A stretch of DNA of 64,000 bases from Pseudomonadota bacterium (GTDB taxonomy: Bacteria > Pseudomonadota > Gammaproteobacteria > Burkholderiales > Burkholderiaceae_B): the NCBI GenBank assembly GCA_023440825.1, contig JAEXRL010000027.1, positions 29,524-93,523 on the forward strand. The letters run 5' to 3'. Numbering within the stretch: the first letter of the stretch is position 1; every line of letters starts with the position of its first letter. The position numbers and the translations under genes were made by a program. Shown here piece by piece: positions 1-9,153 of this stretch. The notes beneath the pieces were generated by a model. It was not told where the DNA came from, did not search any database, and saw only the letters and a program-made list of their open reading frames with translations.

Positions 1-269
1 CAAAGCTCTTGGTTGAAATAGACGGCATCTGTCGCCAAAGTGGTACGTTGTAGCCAGACCACCGTTTCAGAGCCATCAAGTTGTTGATATGACTTATACG
101 CTGCCCCCCGTAAGTACTCATCGGCCTGCATACGAGTAGTCACCCCTGGAATAAAAAGCTGTAAGCCCTTAGACTCAAACTTAGAACCATAGGTGCTGCA
201 GGCAGTAAGCGCCGCGCAAAGCATGAGCACGAGCAAACGGCACTTGATACTTTGCACGCTTGCCCACAT
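1..269 (-). CDS. Putative lipoprotein, 3' part cut by window edge
   Basis: An open frame of 89 codons starts at 269 and runs off the left edge, so only the N-terminus is seen. The protein opens with a basic stretch, a hydrophobic core and the lipobox LTAC with Cys24, which predicts a signal-peptidase II lipoprotein. The mature part (STYGSKFESKGLQLFIPG onward) is soluble and not recognised as a known family. Its ATG shares one base with the stop codon of the upstream MCP gene (TGATG), so translation is probably coupled to the end of the flagellar/chemotaxis transcript. Function unknown. Reality of the gene rests on the signal peptide, the long open frame and the coupling. Confidence 0.6.
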   Translation of the reverse strand, partial: MWASVQSIKCRLLVLMLCAALTACSTYGSKFESKGLQLFIPGVTTRMQADEYLRGAAYKSYQQLDGSETVVWLQRTTLATDAVYFNQEL

Positions 270-1681
270 CAAAACTCTTCCCAGTCGTCATCACACACAT
301 TTTGCTGACTGCCTGCACGCAAATCGGGTCTGCGCAGACGCTGGTCGTCCGGGCTTGCCGCACTCGCCACGCCGTTTGACTTACCTAACTGCCTGTTTGC
401 TCCCAAGGTCGACACACTGGCGGCAGGCTGAATTGAACCGGCCACAGACTTAGACGCAAGCTGGCCGCGCTGAGCCGTAGAGCCGGCTGAAGCTTGGCCA
501 GCCGCTACTTTGCTACGCTTATTACGAATTTGACGTGCATTGACATCAATCACTTCTGTGCCCGGCACCCTATAATTGGCCAGCGTTTCGTTCACATGAG
601 CCACTTGCTCACTTAAAGAGCTCGAGGCTTGAGCCGCCTGATCCACTAAACGTGCGTTGTATTGGGTAGTTTCATCCATCTGCGCAACGGCCCGATTGAC
701 CAAATCAATGCCGGACGATTGCTCAATGGTGGCAGCCGTAATTTCACCCATAATATCGGTCACACGGCGCACAGAATCAACAATTTCTTGCATAGTCGAG
801 CCAGCGCGCTCAACCTGACTTGAGCCCTCTTGCACCTTACGCACCGAATCTTCGATCAGGGTAGTAATTTCTCGAGCGGCCTGGGCGCTACGCTGCGCCA
901 AGGCTCGAACCTCGGCAGCCACGACCGCAAAGCCTTTACCTTGCTCACCTGCTCTAGCGGCCTCAACCGCGGCATTAAGAGCCAGAATATTTGTTTGAAA
1001 AGCGATGCTATCAATCACCCCAACAATATCTGAAATTTTGCTTGAGCTACCTGAAATGGCCTGCATAGTGGTCACCACTTCGTGTACCGCTTGACCGCCA
1101 CGATGCGCCACATCGGAGGCCGTAGTGGCCAGTTGATTAGCCTGATGGGCATTATCAGCATTTTGGCGTACTGTACCCGCCAATTGCTCCATGCTCGCAG
1201 CCGTTTGCTGCAACGATACAGCCTGATCCTCTGTGCGTCCGCTTATGTGCGTATTGCTTTGCGCGATTTCCAGTGCCCCTGCCTGAATTTCGGCTAAACC
1301 GTGACGCACCACAGCCATGGTTTTGCCCAAGCTATCTTGCATACGACGCAGTGCGGCAAACAGTTGCCCCATTTCATTATCGCCCAGCACCTGTATACGC
1401 TGCGTTAAATCGCCTTTGCTGATTGCCTCGAAGTGGCGCAGGAAATTATCCAGAGGGCGCACCACATTCTGTGTATAGAAAAATAAGGTAAACACACAAA
1501 ACACTAGCGCCAAGACAATTAAGGCACCAAAAATACTGACCACCTGTGTTTGTTGATCTTTTAAGGCTGTCATACCTGAAAATAGGTACAAGCCATACGC
1601 AGACGCACACACTGTCAGCACAGTAGATAGCAGCACCAACATCACCATGGATGTTTTCAGACTGGTATTTTTAAAAAGCAT
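269..1681 (-). CDS. Methyl-accepting chemotaxis protein with minimal periplasmic loop and CheR/CheB-tethering tail
   Basis: A 470-aa transducer. Two membrane segments (about residues 10-33 and 47-69) are separated by only about a dozen residues, so there is no folded periplasmic sensor. A HAMP region follows (about 70-122), then the cytoplasmic four-helix signalling domain with the conserved hairpin tip (about 225-275, including QTNILALNAAVEAARAGEQG). After the signalling domain comes a long low-complexity linker of about 80 residues ending in the pentapeptide DWEEF. This fits the xWxxF tether that recruits CheR and CheB in Tar/Tsr-type receptors. The start is supported by AGGAA seven bases upstream. 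It is the last flagellar-type gene after flgL and probably part of that operon. The stimulus is unknown; sensing may use the membrane or a cytoplasmic or partner signal. Confidence 0.93.
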   Translation of the reverse strand: MLFKNTSLKTSMVMLVLLSTVLTVCASAYGLYLFSGMTALKDQQTQVVSIFGALIVLALVFCVFTLFFYTQNVVRPLDNFLRHFEAISKGDLTQRIQVLGDNEMGQLFAALRRMQDSLGKTMAVVRHGLAEIQAGALEIAQSNTHISGRTEDQAVSLQQTAASMEQLAGTVRQNADNAHQANQLATTASDVAHRGGQAVHEVVTTMQAISGSSSKISDIVGVIDSIAFQTNILALNAAVEAARAGEQGKGFAVVAAEVRALAQRSAQAAREITTLIEDSVRKVQEGSSQVERAGSTMQEIVDSVRRVTDIMGEITAATIEQSSGIDLVNRAVAQMDETTQYNARLVDQAAQASSSLSEQVAHVNETLANYRVPGTEVIDVNARQIRNKRSKVAAGQASAGSTAQRGQLASKSVAGSIQPAASVSTLGANRQLGKSNGVASAASPDDQRLRRPDLRAGSQQNVCDDDWEEF

Positions 1682-1730
1682 GGGGGTTTCCTGGGTGCAA
1701 AATGAGGACGTATCTGCTTAGAGCAAGACA

Positions 1731-2954
1731 TTAACCACGACTATTCAGAGAGAACAAATTCGTACTTTGAATTTTTCTGAAAGCCAAAGCCGCTGCTTCC
1801 AGCGCGGACTTGCGCAATTCAAGCTGACTACTTGCCTGGTAATAGTCAAGATCTTGTAAACGAGAGAGCTCCTGGCGATAGCTAAGATTACGTAAATCAC
1901 CATTGCTACTCAGGCTATCGAGTTCGTTCATACGCGTCCCAACCGAGGAGCGTACGGTTAAGACATTGTTGTAGTGCTCGTCGATACGCTGCATCGTCGC
2001 ATTAAGCTGATTACGAAACTGAGCCTGATTCACATCACTGCCGGTTTGCGGCAATTTCAAGGCCTGAATCATGTCGGACAAGGTACGAAACACATTCATG
2101 TCGCTGTCGTTCGCGAGCTCAACCGTGAATTCGTCTCCGGCAGCAGGCACGCCGCTTAACTTAACAGACACCCCATCCGGTAAAACGATACGTCGCATTC
2201 CATGACTATCAGCCTCTGGCAAGACTTGATCTTGCTGCACCAAGGCACCATCCGCATGAACATTAAAGGTACCGTCGGCATTAAAGGACAAGCGAAAACG
2301 CGCTCCGCTATTTAGGTCGGGATTATCCAGCGCAGGAGAACCCACCACTCCCGTACCCGCGTTATTGCTGGCGGCGCTACTTACATAGACCGCTGCCCCC
2401 GGATTGGCACGCATAAAGATATCTGCGCCGTGATCAGCAGAGTCCAGTCGGCGTGTTTGCTCAACCTGAATCAGACGTTGGGTGCGATCACCTTGGTATG
2501 CATAGCTACTGGTATCAAACGGAGTCGTTCCCCCTTTGGAGCCCGAAAACAAGTACTGCCCGGAACCATCTTTACTATTCGCCAAGCCCAGTAAAGTATC
2601 CAGAGAGCTTTGCAGCACCTCGGCCAATGTGTGACGATCGGTATCCGATAAAGAGCCATTCCCTACCTCAACCAAATGCGTTTTCACGTTTTGCAGTTGT
2701 AGCGTCAGGGAGTTAAGAATGTTTTCTTCCTCACCCAGATTACGCATGGCCACTGAACGGTTTTCACCAAAACGTGCGTTCATGCTGCGCGCCTGCTCGA
2801 TACTCACACTTTGCGCCGCTGCCAAGGGGTCATCGGAAGGATTTAGCATACGCTGGCCACTGCCAAGTTGCTGAAAAATTCTGACCAGATCAGACTGCTG
2901 CTGATTAATGGAGTTCAGGCCTGTCTGAAAGAACTGTGCTGTGCTGATACGCAT
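1731..2954 (-). CDS. flgL: FlgL, flagellar hook-filament junction protein (HAP3)
   Basis: A 407-aa protein that forms the second junction ring between hook and filament; it is exported through the flagellar type III system. The N-terminus MRISTAQFFQTGLNSI and the flagellin-like helical ends (terminal part ending ...RKIQSTNLFSLNSRG) are typical of FlgL. The start is placed at the ATG at 2954, because the family begins MRIST; the six upstream in-frame codons would need a TTG start. It lies 41 bases downstream of flgK and 49 bases upstream of the MCP gene, last of the structural genes in the flgB-L operon. In other bacteria it is a late-assembly substrate of the FlgN chaperone, which is encoded at 13227. 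Confidence 0.95.
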   Translation of the reverse strand: MRISTAQFFQTGLNSINQQQSDLVRIFQQLGSGQRMLNPSDDPLAAAQSVSIEQARSMNARFGENRSVAMRNLGEEENILNSLTLQLQNVKTHLVEVGNGSLSDTDRHTLAEVLQSSLDTLLGLANSKDGSGQYLFSGSKGGTTPFDTSSYAYQGDRTQRLIQVEQTRRLDSADHGADIFMRANPGAAVYVSSAASNNAGTGVVGSPALDNPDLNSGARFRLSFNADGTFNVHADGALVQQDQVLPEADSHGMRRIVLPDGVSVKLSGVPAAGDEFTVELANDSDMNVFRTLSDMIQALKLPQTGSDVNQAQFRNQLNATMQRIDEHYNNVLTVRSSVGTRMNELDSLSSNGDLRNLSYRQELSRLQDLDYYQASSQLELRKSALEAAALAFRKIQSTNLFSLNSRG

Positions 2955-2995
2955 AAATATATCCAATGACAAAAATAAGCGAGCTACGCTAGGGC

Positions 2996-4651
2996 TTATA
3001 TACGTAAACCAAGCAGTGTGTCGAAAAGCTGTGAGCTGATATCGATGAGCCTAGCTGCTGCGGTGTATTGTTGTTGGTAACGATCGAGCTTGATGTATTC
3101 CTCGTCTTCATTAACGCCTGACAAGGCCTGTTGCGCCGCGTAGTTTTGCTGAATTAAATTGGCCTGGGCTTTAGCGGCAGTAGCATTTTGCTGCGTATTC
3201 ACCGCCACATGATTGACGATTTGGCTAAAGCCTTCATTTAGGCTAAGCGTTCCATTGGCCAGTACTTTGGTGTTTTGCAATTCAGCCAATTTCAAGGCAT
3301 TGCCCCCGTTGGCACTGCCTGTTCCTGCGTCAGCCGCTGCGATGCGATCGGGGTCTTGTATGGCCAGTTGCAGATTGTCGGCTGCAGTACGAGTGGGCTG
3401 CACAAGCCAGCTATCATGCATCGCGGGTGGATTCTGGGGGTCGACCGTAATTTTGAACCCATCCAGCTCAATTTCGTCTGTGAAGAAATGTGCGGTGCCC
3501 TCTGGCAAGCTGCGTATGCTGTACTGTGAGCCATCGAAGCTCACTTCGTAATCACGATTTGTTAACGCCTTAGCATCCACAATTTCAAACTGGGGAGCGC
3601 TTGAACCCACGGAGTTACGCGCATTGCTCTTGACATGACTTAAGGCCGCATTGAAGCTAAAAAACGCCTCGCCCACTTGACCATGCAGGTCTTCCCCAGC
3701 CTGATGAATTTCATTAAAAGCGGCTGCCAAACCCAATGCCATACGGCCCAGGTTATTCTGGGAAGGCTCCAGAGTGTCTTGACGAAACTTAAGCAGGCCG
3801 CCTAAGCTGCCACCGGTAATGGCCGTATCTTTAAACTGCACAGTAATGGCTTGCCCCTGACCATCAAACGACGAGGTGTACGCCACCACCTGCTTGCTAG
3901 GATCGGCATGTGAGCGCTCAGCATGCAGGGGATAGACAGTATTAGCCCCCAGCAAAAGCTGACCGCGTTTAGTGCTTACCGTGACTTTGCCATTTTGCTC
4001 TACGGACTCGATGTCTATCAGCTGCCCTAACTCGGTCAACAATTGATCGCGCTGGTCTAGTAAATCGTTGGGCGCATGGCCAGGATTACTGCCTTGCGCT
4101 TTCACAATTTGCTGATTCACATTGTTAAGACGCTCAAGATAGCTGTTAACTAGGCTAACCGTTGTGTCAATTTGGGTATTGAGATTATCACTTACCTGAC
4201 GCAGATAGGCGCTAGTATCGTTCATCTGTGTGACCAAGCTAGCGGCCCGGCCTAAGAGTTCCTGACGCGAGGCGGCATCGGAAGGCGAAGAGGCCACGGC
4301 CTGCATACCTTCAAAGAAACGAAGCATGGCCGGACTGATCCCAGTACTAGGATCAGAAAACAAATTATCGATTTTGCTAATTTCGTTACCATAAGCGATC
4401 AAGGCAGCCCCTTGGCTTTGGGCTTGGCTTAATTGCCGGTAAAGAAAGTTATCGTAGGAGCGCTGCACAGTAACCACTTGCACACCACGACCAACAAAGC
4501 CCGCTGAGGTACCTGCCGCAGTGGCCGTACGAGACAGCACAGTCTGTCGGTTATAGCCCTCGGTATCCACATTATTTAAATTATGGCCGCTGACCTGCAT
4601 GCGTTGCTGGGCAGCCAGTAATCCTGAAAGACCTAAATTGGCGAGGTTCAT
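2996..4651 (-). CDS. flgK: FlgK, flagellar hook-associated protein 1
   Basis: A 551-aa protein forming the first hook-filament junction ring. The N-terminus MNLANLGLSGLLAAQQRM with SGHNLNNVDTEGYNRQ is the rod/hook family signature. The C-terminal helix (YQQQYTAAARLIDISSQLFDTLLGL) also belongs to the axial-protein pattern. Length is normal for the family. The start at 4651 has AGGA about ten bases upstream. A 97-base gap separates it from flgJ, the largest gap within this operon apart from the junction regions, and this gap contains a small hairpin. It is a type III export substrate and FlgN client in other species. Confidence 0.96.
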   Translation of the reverse strand: MNLANLGLSGLLAAQQRMQVSGHNLNNVDTEGYNRQTVLSRTATAAGTSAGFVGRGVQVVTVQRSYDNFLYRQLSQAQSQGAALIAYGNEISKIDNLFSDPSTGISPAMLRFFEGMQAVASSPSDAASRQELLGRAASLVTQMNDTSAYLRQVSDNLNTQIDTTVSLVNSYLERLNNVNQQIVKAQGSNPGHAPNDLLDQRDQLLTELGQLIDIESVEQNGKVTVSTKRGQLLLGANTVYPLHAERSHADPSKQVVAYTSSFDGQGQAITVQFKDTAITGGSLGGLLKFRQDTLEPSQNNLGRMALGLAAAFNEIHQAGEDLHGQVGEAFFSFNAALSHVKSNARNSVGSSAPQFEIVDAKALTNRDYEVSFDGSQYSIRSLPEGTAHFFTDEIELDGFKITVDPQNPPAMHDSWLVQPTRTAADNLQLAIQDPDRIAAADAGTGSANGGNALKLAELQNTKVLANGTLSLNEGFSQIVNHVAVNTQQNATAAKAQANLIQQNYAAQQALSGVNEDEEYIKLDRYQQQYTAAARLIDISSQLFDTLLGLRI

Positions 4652-4670
4652 TGTGCAATCCTGTTAGGGC

Positions 4671-4687
4671 AGCGAGATTAACTCGCT
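4671..4687 (-). other. Small hairpin just upstream of flgK ribosome-binding site
   Basis: AGCGAG and CTCGCT form a six-base-pair stem around a five-base loop, located about 20 bases before the flgK start. It could pause ribosomes or stabilise an RNA end inside the operon. There is no T-run, so it is not an obvious terminator. Only the inverted repeat is seen; any role is a guess. Confidence 0.35.
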
Positions 4688-4748
4688 ATGATTCAATTCC
4701 TATGCATACTTAACGTCAGCCTTTTCATAAAATTTAGAGCTGAGTACG

Positions 4749-5711
4749 TTAACGACGGCCACTATCAAAATACCCCATGATAGAGACAAGCTTTTGAGCA
4801 TAAGAAGGGTCTGTGGCATAACCCGCTTCCTGTATGCGCTGGGCGGCCGTTTGTGCATCAGGCGCCGTCAGCACCTGTTTGTAACGGGGACTTTGACTAA
4901 TCAGGCGAGCATAATCAGCGAATGAGTCTGCATACGAGTCATAGGCTCGGAAGGTCTGGTTCAGCTTACGTGGAACGCCATTTTCATATTCTGTGGTCAT
5001 CACTTCCACCACCTTACCTTTCCAGTTGGGACTTGCCTTGATACCAAAAAGGTTATGACTGCTTGTACCGTCGGCGTGCAAGATCTCACGTTTGCCCCAG
5101 CCCGACTCCAGCGCTGCCTGACTTAAGATCAGTTTTTCTGGCAATCCGCTGCTTTGAGCAGCCATCTGCGCAGCGGATTTCATACGGTCCACGAAGCTGC
5201 GTATGTGTTCTGGCGCCCCTTTGATACTGGCATAAACTCGTTCGATACGCGTATTTTGAGTGAGCTTATCAATCAAAGCCGTAATGGAAGGAGCGTCCAC
5301 GGGACGTTCGTTTGGCAAACGAGACTGTAAACCTGCACGCCGAGAAGCATTGCCTTCAGGTATAGAAGCCGCAAGGGCCTGTGTCGTGCTGCCGCGCATT
5401 TGTGCCAGCAAAGCTTCTGCCAGTCCAAGCCCTGGTTGCGCCAAACTAAGAGCCAGTTGCTCATCGCCCATGCTTTGCGCCAAGCGCACTTGCTGGCTGT
5501 CAAACAAGCCCCCGTCCCCTAACTGCGTCTGGCGGGCCTGTTTAAGAATATTTTGTATAAAGATGGCCTCAAACTGCTGCGCCACATCACGCTCTGTGCG
5601 TTCAGACGACGCTCCTGAGCGGGCATTACGACGTAAATCAGCAAGTTGCGATGAGTCGAAGATGGACACGCTACTGGCCGCACCGGGACGAGGAAAATAC
5701 TGAACACTCAT
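4749..5711 (-). CDS. flgJ: FlgJ, rod-capping protein with peptidoglycan hydrolase domain
   Basis: A 320-aa two-domain protein that scaffolds rod assembly and opens the peptidoglycan for the growing rod. The N-terminal rod-binding domain spans about residues 35-105 (VAQQFEAIFIQNILKQAR). A linker follows, then the glucosaminidase domain (about 165-315) with the motif LSQAALESGWGK, in which Glu202 is the likely catalytic acid. The C-terminal enzyme domain is typical of beta- and gammaproteobacterial FlgJ and absent in some other groups. The gene starts two bases after flgI ends, so the two are translationally linked. Confidence 0.96.
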   Translation of the reverse strand: MSVQYFPRPGAASSVSIFDSSQLADLRRNARSGASSERTERDVAQQFEAIFIQNILKQARQTQLGDGGLFDSQQVRLAQSMGDEQLALSLAQPGLGLAEALLAQMRGSTTQALAASIPEGNASRRAGLQSRLPNERPVDAPSITALIDKLTQNTRIERVYASIKGAPEHIRSFVDRMKSAAQMAAQSSGLPEKLILSQAALESGWGKREILHADGTSSHNLFGIKASPNWKGKVVEVMTTEYENGVPRKLNQTFRAYDSYADSFADYARLISQSPRYKQVLTAPDAQTAAQRIQEAGYATDPSYAQKLVSIMGYFDSGRR

Positions 5712-5713
5712 GG

Positions 5714-6871
5714 CTAGATCACCTCTAGGTCTGCGCGTAAAGCACCCGCACTCTTTAGATTCTGAAGTATGGAGAGTAAGTCTTGAGGACTAGCACCCAA
5801 GGCATTCAGGGCACGCACCACATCGGCCAAATTAGCGCTGGTATTGACTCGCTGCAAGGCCCCTTCAGCACTACGCATTTCAATCTGTGTGTTATCGGTC
5901 ACCACAGTTTGACCGCCCCCGAATGGCGTATCAGGTTGACTGACCTGCGACTGGCGACTAATGACCACGGATAAGTTGCCGTAAGCAACAGCCGCCTCAT
6001 CAATGGTTACACTACGGTTCATCACCACCGAGCCTGTACGCGCATTAATAACAACTCGAGCGCGCGCTGGAGGCAAACTCACCTGCAGGTTTTCGATATC
6101 GGACAAGAAAGCCGCTTGTGCCTGGGGATCCTGGGGACCACGGACCTGGATCACACGACCATCTAAAGCCTGAGCGGTCGCCGCGCCAAAACGCTTATTG
6201 ATCGCCGCCACTACATTTTGGGTGGTCCCAAAATCTGAACTGTTCATTTCAAGATGCAGCACCCCGTTACTCACATAGGTAGTCGGCACGCTTTGCTCAA
6301 CAGTAGCGCCTCCGGGTATGGTGCCCCCGTTTAATTGATTCACCTGGACGCTAGAGCCGCCAGCCTCAGCACCTGCCCCACCGACTAAAAGATTGCCTTG
6401 AGCTAAGGCATACACCTGACCGTTCGCCCCTTTTAAGGGGGTCATGAGCAAGGTACCACCACGCAAGCTTTTAGCATTACCCATGGACGACACCACCACA
6501 TCCAGTGCCTGACCTGGCCGCGCAAAAGCAGGCAAACGAGCCGTCACCATGACAGCCGCCACATTACGCAATTGCATATTGCTGCCTTGGGGAATCGTCA
6601 CGCCCAACTGAGACAGCATATTGGTCAAACTTTGCTGGGTAAAAGGTGTTTGACGGACTTGGTCTCCGCTGCCATCCAGCCCCACCACCAAGCCATAACC
6701 GATAAGCGGGTTATCCCGCACACCCTGTATGCTTGCCAAGTCTTTAATACGCTCGGCTGCCTGAGCCAAGGAAAACGGCCAAGCACACACAAGCAGGATG
6801 GCAAGCAAGACGCGCACAATACAAATAGGCACACGGTACACAAAGCCAGAGGTGGTGAGATTACTAAGCAT
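5714..6871 (-). CDS. flgI: FlgI, flagellar P-ring protein
   Basis: A 385-aa secreted protein that builds the P-ring bushing around the rod in the peptidoglycan layer. A signal peptide covers about residues 1-38 (basic region, hydrophobic run, cleavage near AQA). The mature start ERIKDLASIQGVRDNPLIGYGLVVGL is diagnostic for FlgI. Its ATG overlaps the flgH stop by one base (TGATG), so it is translationally coupled to flgH. It depends on the FlgA chaperone, encoded at 12145. Confidence 0.97.
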   Translation of the reverse strand: MLSNLTTSGFVYRVPICIVRVLLAILLVCAWPFSLAQAAERIKDLASIQGVRDNPLIGYGLVVGLDGSGDQVRQTPFTQQSLTNMLSQLGVTIPQGSNMQLRNVAAVMVTARLPAFARPGQALDVVVSSMGNAKSLRGGTLLMTPLKGANGQVYALAQGNLLVGGAGAEAGGSSVQVNQLNGGTIPGGATVEQSVPTTYVSNGVLHLEMNSSDFGTTQNVVAAINKRFGAATAQALDGRVIQVRGPQDPQAQAAFLSDIENLQVSLPPARARVVINARTGSVVMNRSVTIDEAAVAYGNLSVVISRQSQVSQPDTPFGGGQTVVTDNTQIEMRSAEGALQRVNTSANLADVVRALNALGASPQDLLSILQNLKSAGALRADLEVI

Positions 6872-7569
6872 CAGAATGGAGAAATATTAAGGAAGAATCG
6901 TTGTAGCCAACCCATGGTTTGCACCTCGTCCATGACGCCTTTGCTACGAAACTCAATGCGTGCATCGGCCACTTGTGTGGAGAGCACTGTATTGCTACCT
7001 GTGACTGAACGAGGATCGACAATTCCGGAAAACCGTATATGTTCACTACCCCGGTTAATGGCTATTTGCTTATCACCCGCTACCTGCAAATTTCCGTTGG
7101 GCAACACCCCTACCACCGTGGTGGTAAGCGTACCGGCGAAAGTGTTATCAGCACGACTCGAACCCTTGCCTTGAGCAGCATTGTTGCCAGACACACCAAA
7201 GTTTTGCCGCTCTCCCAACGACGAGGGCAATATGCCAGGCGCCAGCTCCCAATCCAGCCCTGCGCTGCCCTTACGATCGGTGGAAGTCGATACGTTCTTG
7301 GCAGCGTTAGTGCGCTCCTGGATTAAGATCGTGACGATGTCCCCGACATTACGAGGACGACGATCCTCGAACAGCGGGTAGTTTCCGTAGACGGTTGGCT
7401 GGTAGATGGATCCATTCGCAATCGCCGAGGCCGGTGGCGGTGTAGGAGGTGGCGCCGTTAAAGGGCCCGTAACGATAGGCTCCGGTGGCACCAAAGCACA
7501 GGCCCCCAGGCCAAGCATGCCAAGCAAAAACAAGCTACGAGCGCAACGCGAAACTATGCTTTTCAACAC
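6871..7569 (-). CDS. flgH: FlgH, flagellar L-ring lipoprotein
   Basis: A 232-aa outer-membrane lipoprotein that forms the L-ring. The lipobox LGAC places the acylated cysteine at residue 24. The mature domain has the family motifs GSIYQP and RNVGDIVTILIQERTNA. The initiation codon is not ATG: the frame opens with GTG at 7569 directly followed by TTG, with no well-spaced Shine-Dalgarno (AAGAG lies nine bases upstream of GTG). Initiation may therefore rely on coupling to flgG, which ends 12 bases before. The stop overlaps the flgI start. Confidence 0.95.
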   Translation of the reverse strand: MLKSIVSRCARSLFLLGMLGLGACALVPPEPIVTGPLTAPPPTPPPASAIANGSIYQPTVYGNYPLFEDRRPRNVGDIVTILIQERTNAAKNVSTSTDRKGSAGLDWELAPGILPSSLGERQNFGVSGNNAAQGKGSSRADNTFAGTLTTTVVGVLPNGNLQVAGDKQIAINRGSEHIRFSGIVDPRSVTGSNTVLSTQVADARIEFRSKGVMDEVQTMGWLQRFFLNISPF

Positions 7570-7581
7570 CCTGACACACTC

Positions 7582-8367
7582 TTAGAGCTGAGCCAGACGC
7601 GCCAGCATCTGATCCGAAGTTTGTACCGCTTTGCTGTTAATTTCGTAAGCACGCTGAGTGGTGATCATATTCACCAGCTCCTCGGCCACATTCACGTTCG
7701 AGGTTTCGTTGTACTCTTGTAGGACCAGACCAGCACCATCCATGCCTGGTTGCATAAAGTTAGCAGGCCCGGACGCATCGGATTCTACATACAGGTTCTC
7801 GCCCATGCTTTGCAGGCCTGTAGGGTTAATAAAGGTGCTTAACTGCAACTGCCCAACCTCTACGCTTACCCCCACATCGCCGGGCTGCGTGACCGAAACC
7901 GTACCATCCCGAGAGATCGTGATTTCCAGTGCATTATCGGGAATATTAATAGGTGGTTGTATGGGATACCCACCCGCGGTCACCAGTTGCCCGTTCTGAT
8001 CGATTTGCAAACTACCATCACGTGTATAAGCAAAGGTTCCATCAGGCATTTCCACCTGCAAAAAACCACGCCCTTGTATCGCAATATCCAGACTATGACC
8101 TGTGTTTTTCAGATCTCCTTGGGAGTGGATACGTTCGGTAGCTACAGTTCTTACGCCGGTGCCAAGCTGCAAGCCTGATGGCAACTGGTTAGCAGCTCCA
8201 ACCTGCGCTCCGGGCTGACGTATGGTTTGGTACATCAGGTCTTCAAAAACAGCGCGTGTACGCTTGAAGCCTACGGTATTTATATTTGCCAAATTATTGG
8301 CGATGACATCCATATTGGTCTGCTGAGACTCCAGACCCGTTTTGGCAATCCACAATGAGCGTATCAT
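7582..8367 (-). CDS. flgG: FlgG, distal rod protein
   Basis: A 261-aa axial protein forming the distal flagellar rod. It has the rod-family N-terminal motif (VIANNLANINTVGFKR) and a C-terminal helix (ELVNMITTQRAYEINSKAV) that pack together in the rod. The central domain contains the usual GRGFLQVEMPDG segment. Length matches other FlgG proteins. It is exported by the flagellar type III apparatus without a cleaved signal. It sits between flgF and flgH in the operon. Confidence 0.97.
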   Translation of the reverse strand: MIRSLWIAKTGLESQQTNMDVIANNLANINTVGFKRTRAVFEDLMYQTIRQPGAQVGAANQLPSGLQLGTGVRTVATERIHSQGDLKNTGHSLDIAIQGRGFLQVEMPDGTFAYTRDGSLQIDQNGQLVTAGGYPIQPPINIPDNALEITISRDGTVSVTQPGDVGVSVEVGQLQLSTFINPTGLQSMGENLYVESDASGPANFMQPGMDGAGLVLQEYNETSNVNVAEELVNMITTQRAYEINSKAVQTSDQMLARLAQL

Positions 8368-8397
8368 GTTGTTTCCTTAGAGTGCGCGCGCACCGAT

Positions 8398-9144
8398 TTA
8401 GGTATTAAATGAAAGTATGGAGTTAGCCCGCTCTTCATTGGTATTGGCGTCCTGGATGACTTTCATCTGCATTTCAAAACGTCGAGCATTCGCTATCATT
8501 CCCACCATGGCCTCGGCAGGATTCACATTACTTTTCTCGATAAAGCCAGCCACCATGCGCACAGTTGGATCGGCCGGCGCTGCCTGACCTTGTGCCAAGC
8601 GAAACAAGCCATCTGGCCCGCGCACGAGTTCATTTTCTGGCGGATTGACCAGCTTTAACTGCCCTATCACCTGAATATCTCGCGGATTATCCCCTGCGCC
8701 TAAAGCGGTTAACTGACCATCACCAGTAAACGTGACCGTTCCACGATCCGGAATCTCTATGGCAGCCCCGTCTACGGATAACACAGGCAAACCCGACTGC
8801 GTGACCAAGATATTGTCCGCATTGACAGCAAGATCACCCGCTCTGGTATAGGCCTCGCCCTCGGGGCTACGTACTGCAAACCAACCATCGCCATTAATCG
8901 CCACATCCAGAGCGTGTCCCGTTTCAGCCATGGCTCCTGCACGAAAATTGCTGCCTGGTGTAGCAGCAACCGTCGCTACCCGCGTGTTCATCGTGCCTGT
9001 GCTGTGCACCGGCACAGAACGATACACGGCCAACTGCTCTCGAAAGCCACTGGTATTGAGATTGGCCAAATTATTGCTTATGGCAGACTGCTGCTCCAAG
9101 ATGCGCTGAGCGCCATTCATGGCGGTATAAATTAACCTGTCCAT
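8398..9144 (-). CDS. flgF: FlgF, proximal rod protein
   Basis: A 248-aa rod protein. The N-terminal MDRLIYTAMNGAQRILEQQSA with ISNNLANLNTSGF, and the C-terminal EAMVGMIANARRFEMQMKVIQ, are typical of FlgF and distinguish it from FlgG. It sits 9 bases after flgE and 30 bases before flgG. Structural role only, in the proximal rod, by family knowledge. Confidence 0.96.
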   Translation of the reverse strand: MDRLIYTAMNGAQRILEQQSAISNNLANLNTSGFREQLAVYRSVPVHSTGTMNTRVATVAATPGSNFRAGAMAETGHALDVAINGDGWFAVRSPEGEAYTRAGDLAVNADNILVTQSGLPVLSVDGAAIEIPDRGTVTFTGDGQLTALGAGDNPRDIQVIGQLKLVNPPENELVRGPDGLFRLAQGQAAPADPTVRMVAGFIEKSNVNPAEAMVGMIANARRFEMQMKVIQDANTNEERANSILSFNT

Positions 9145-9153
9145 GGATTAGCT

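Noticed and set aside
3213..3551. A 112-codon open frame antisense to flgK.
   Set aside because: It lies wholly inside a clear flgK coding region, has no ribosome-binding site and no family features; it is a shadow of the opposite strand.
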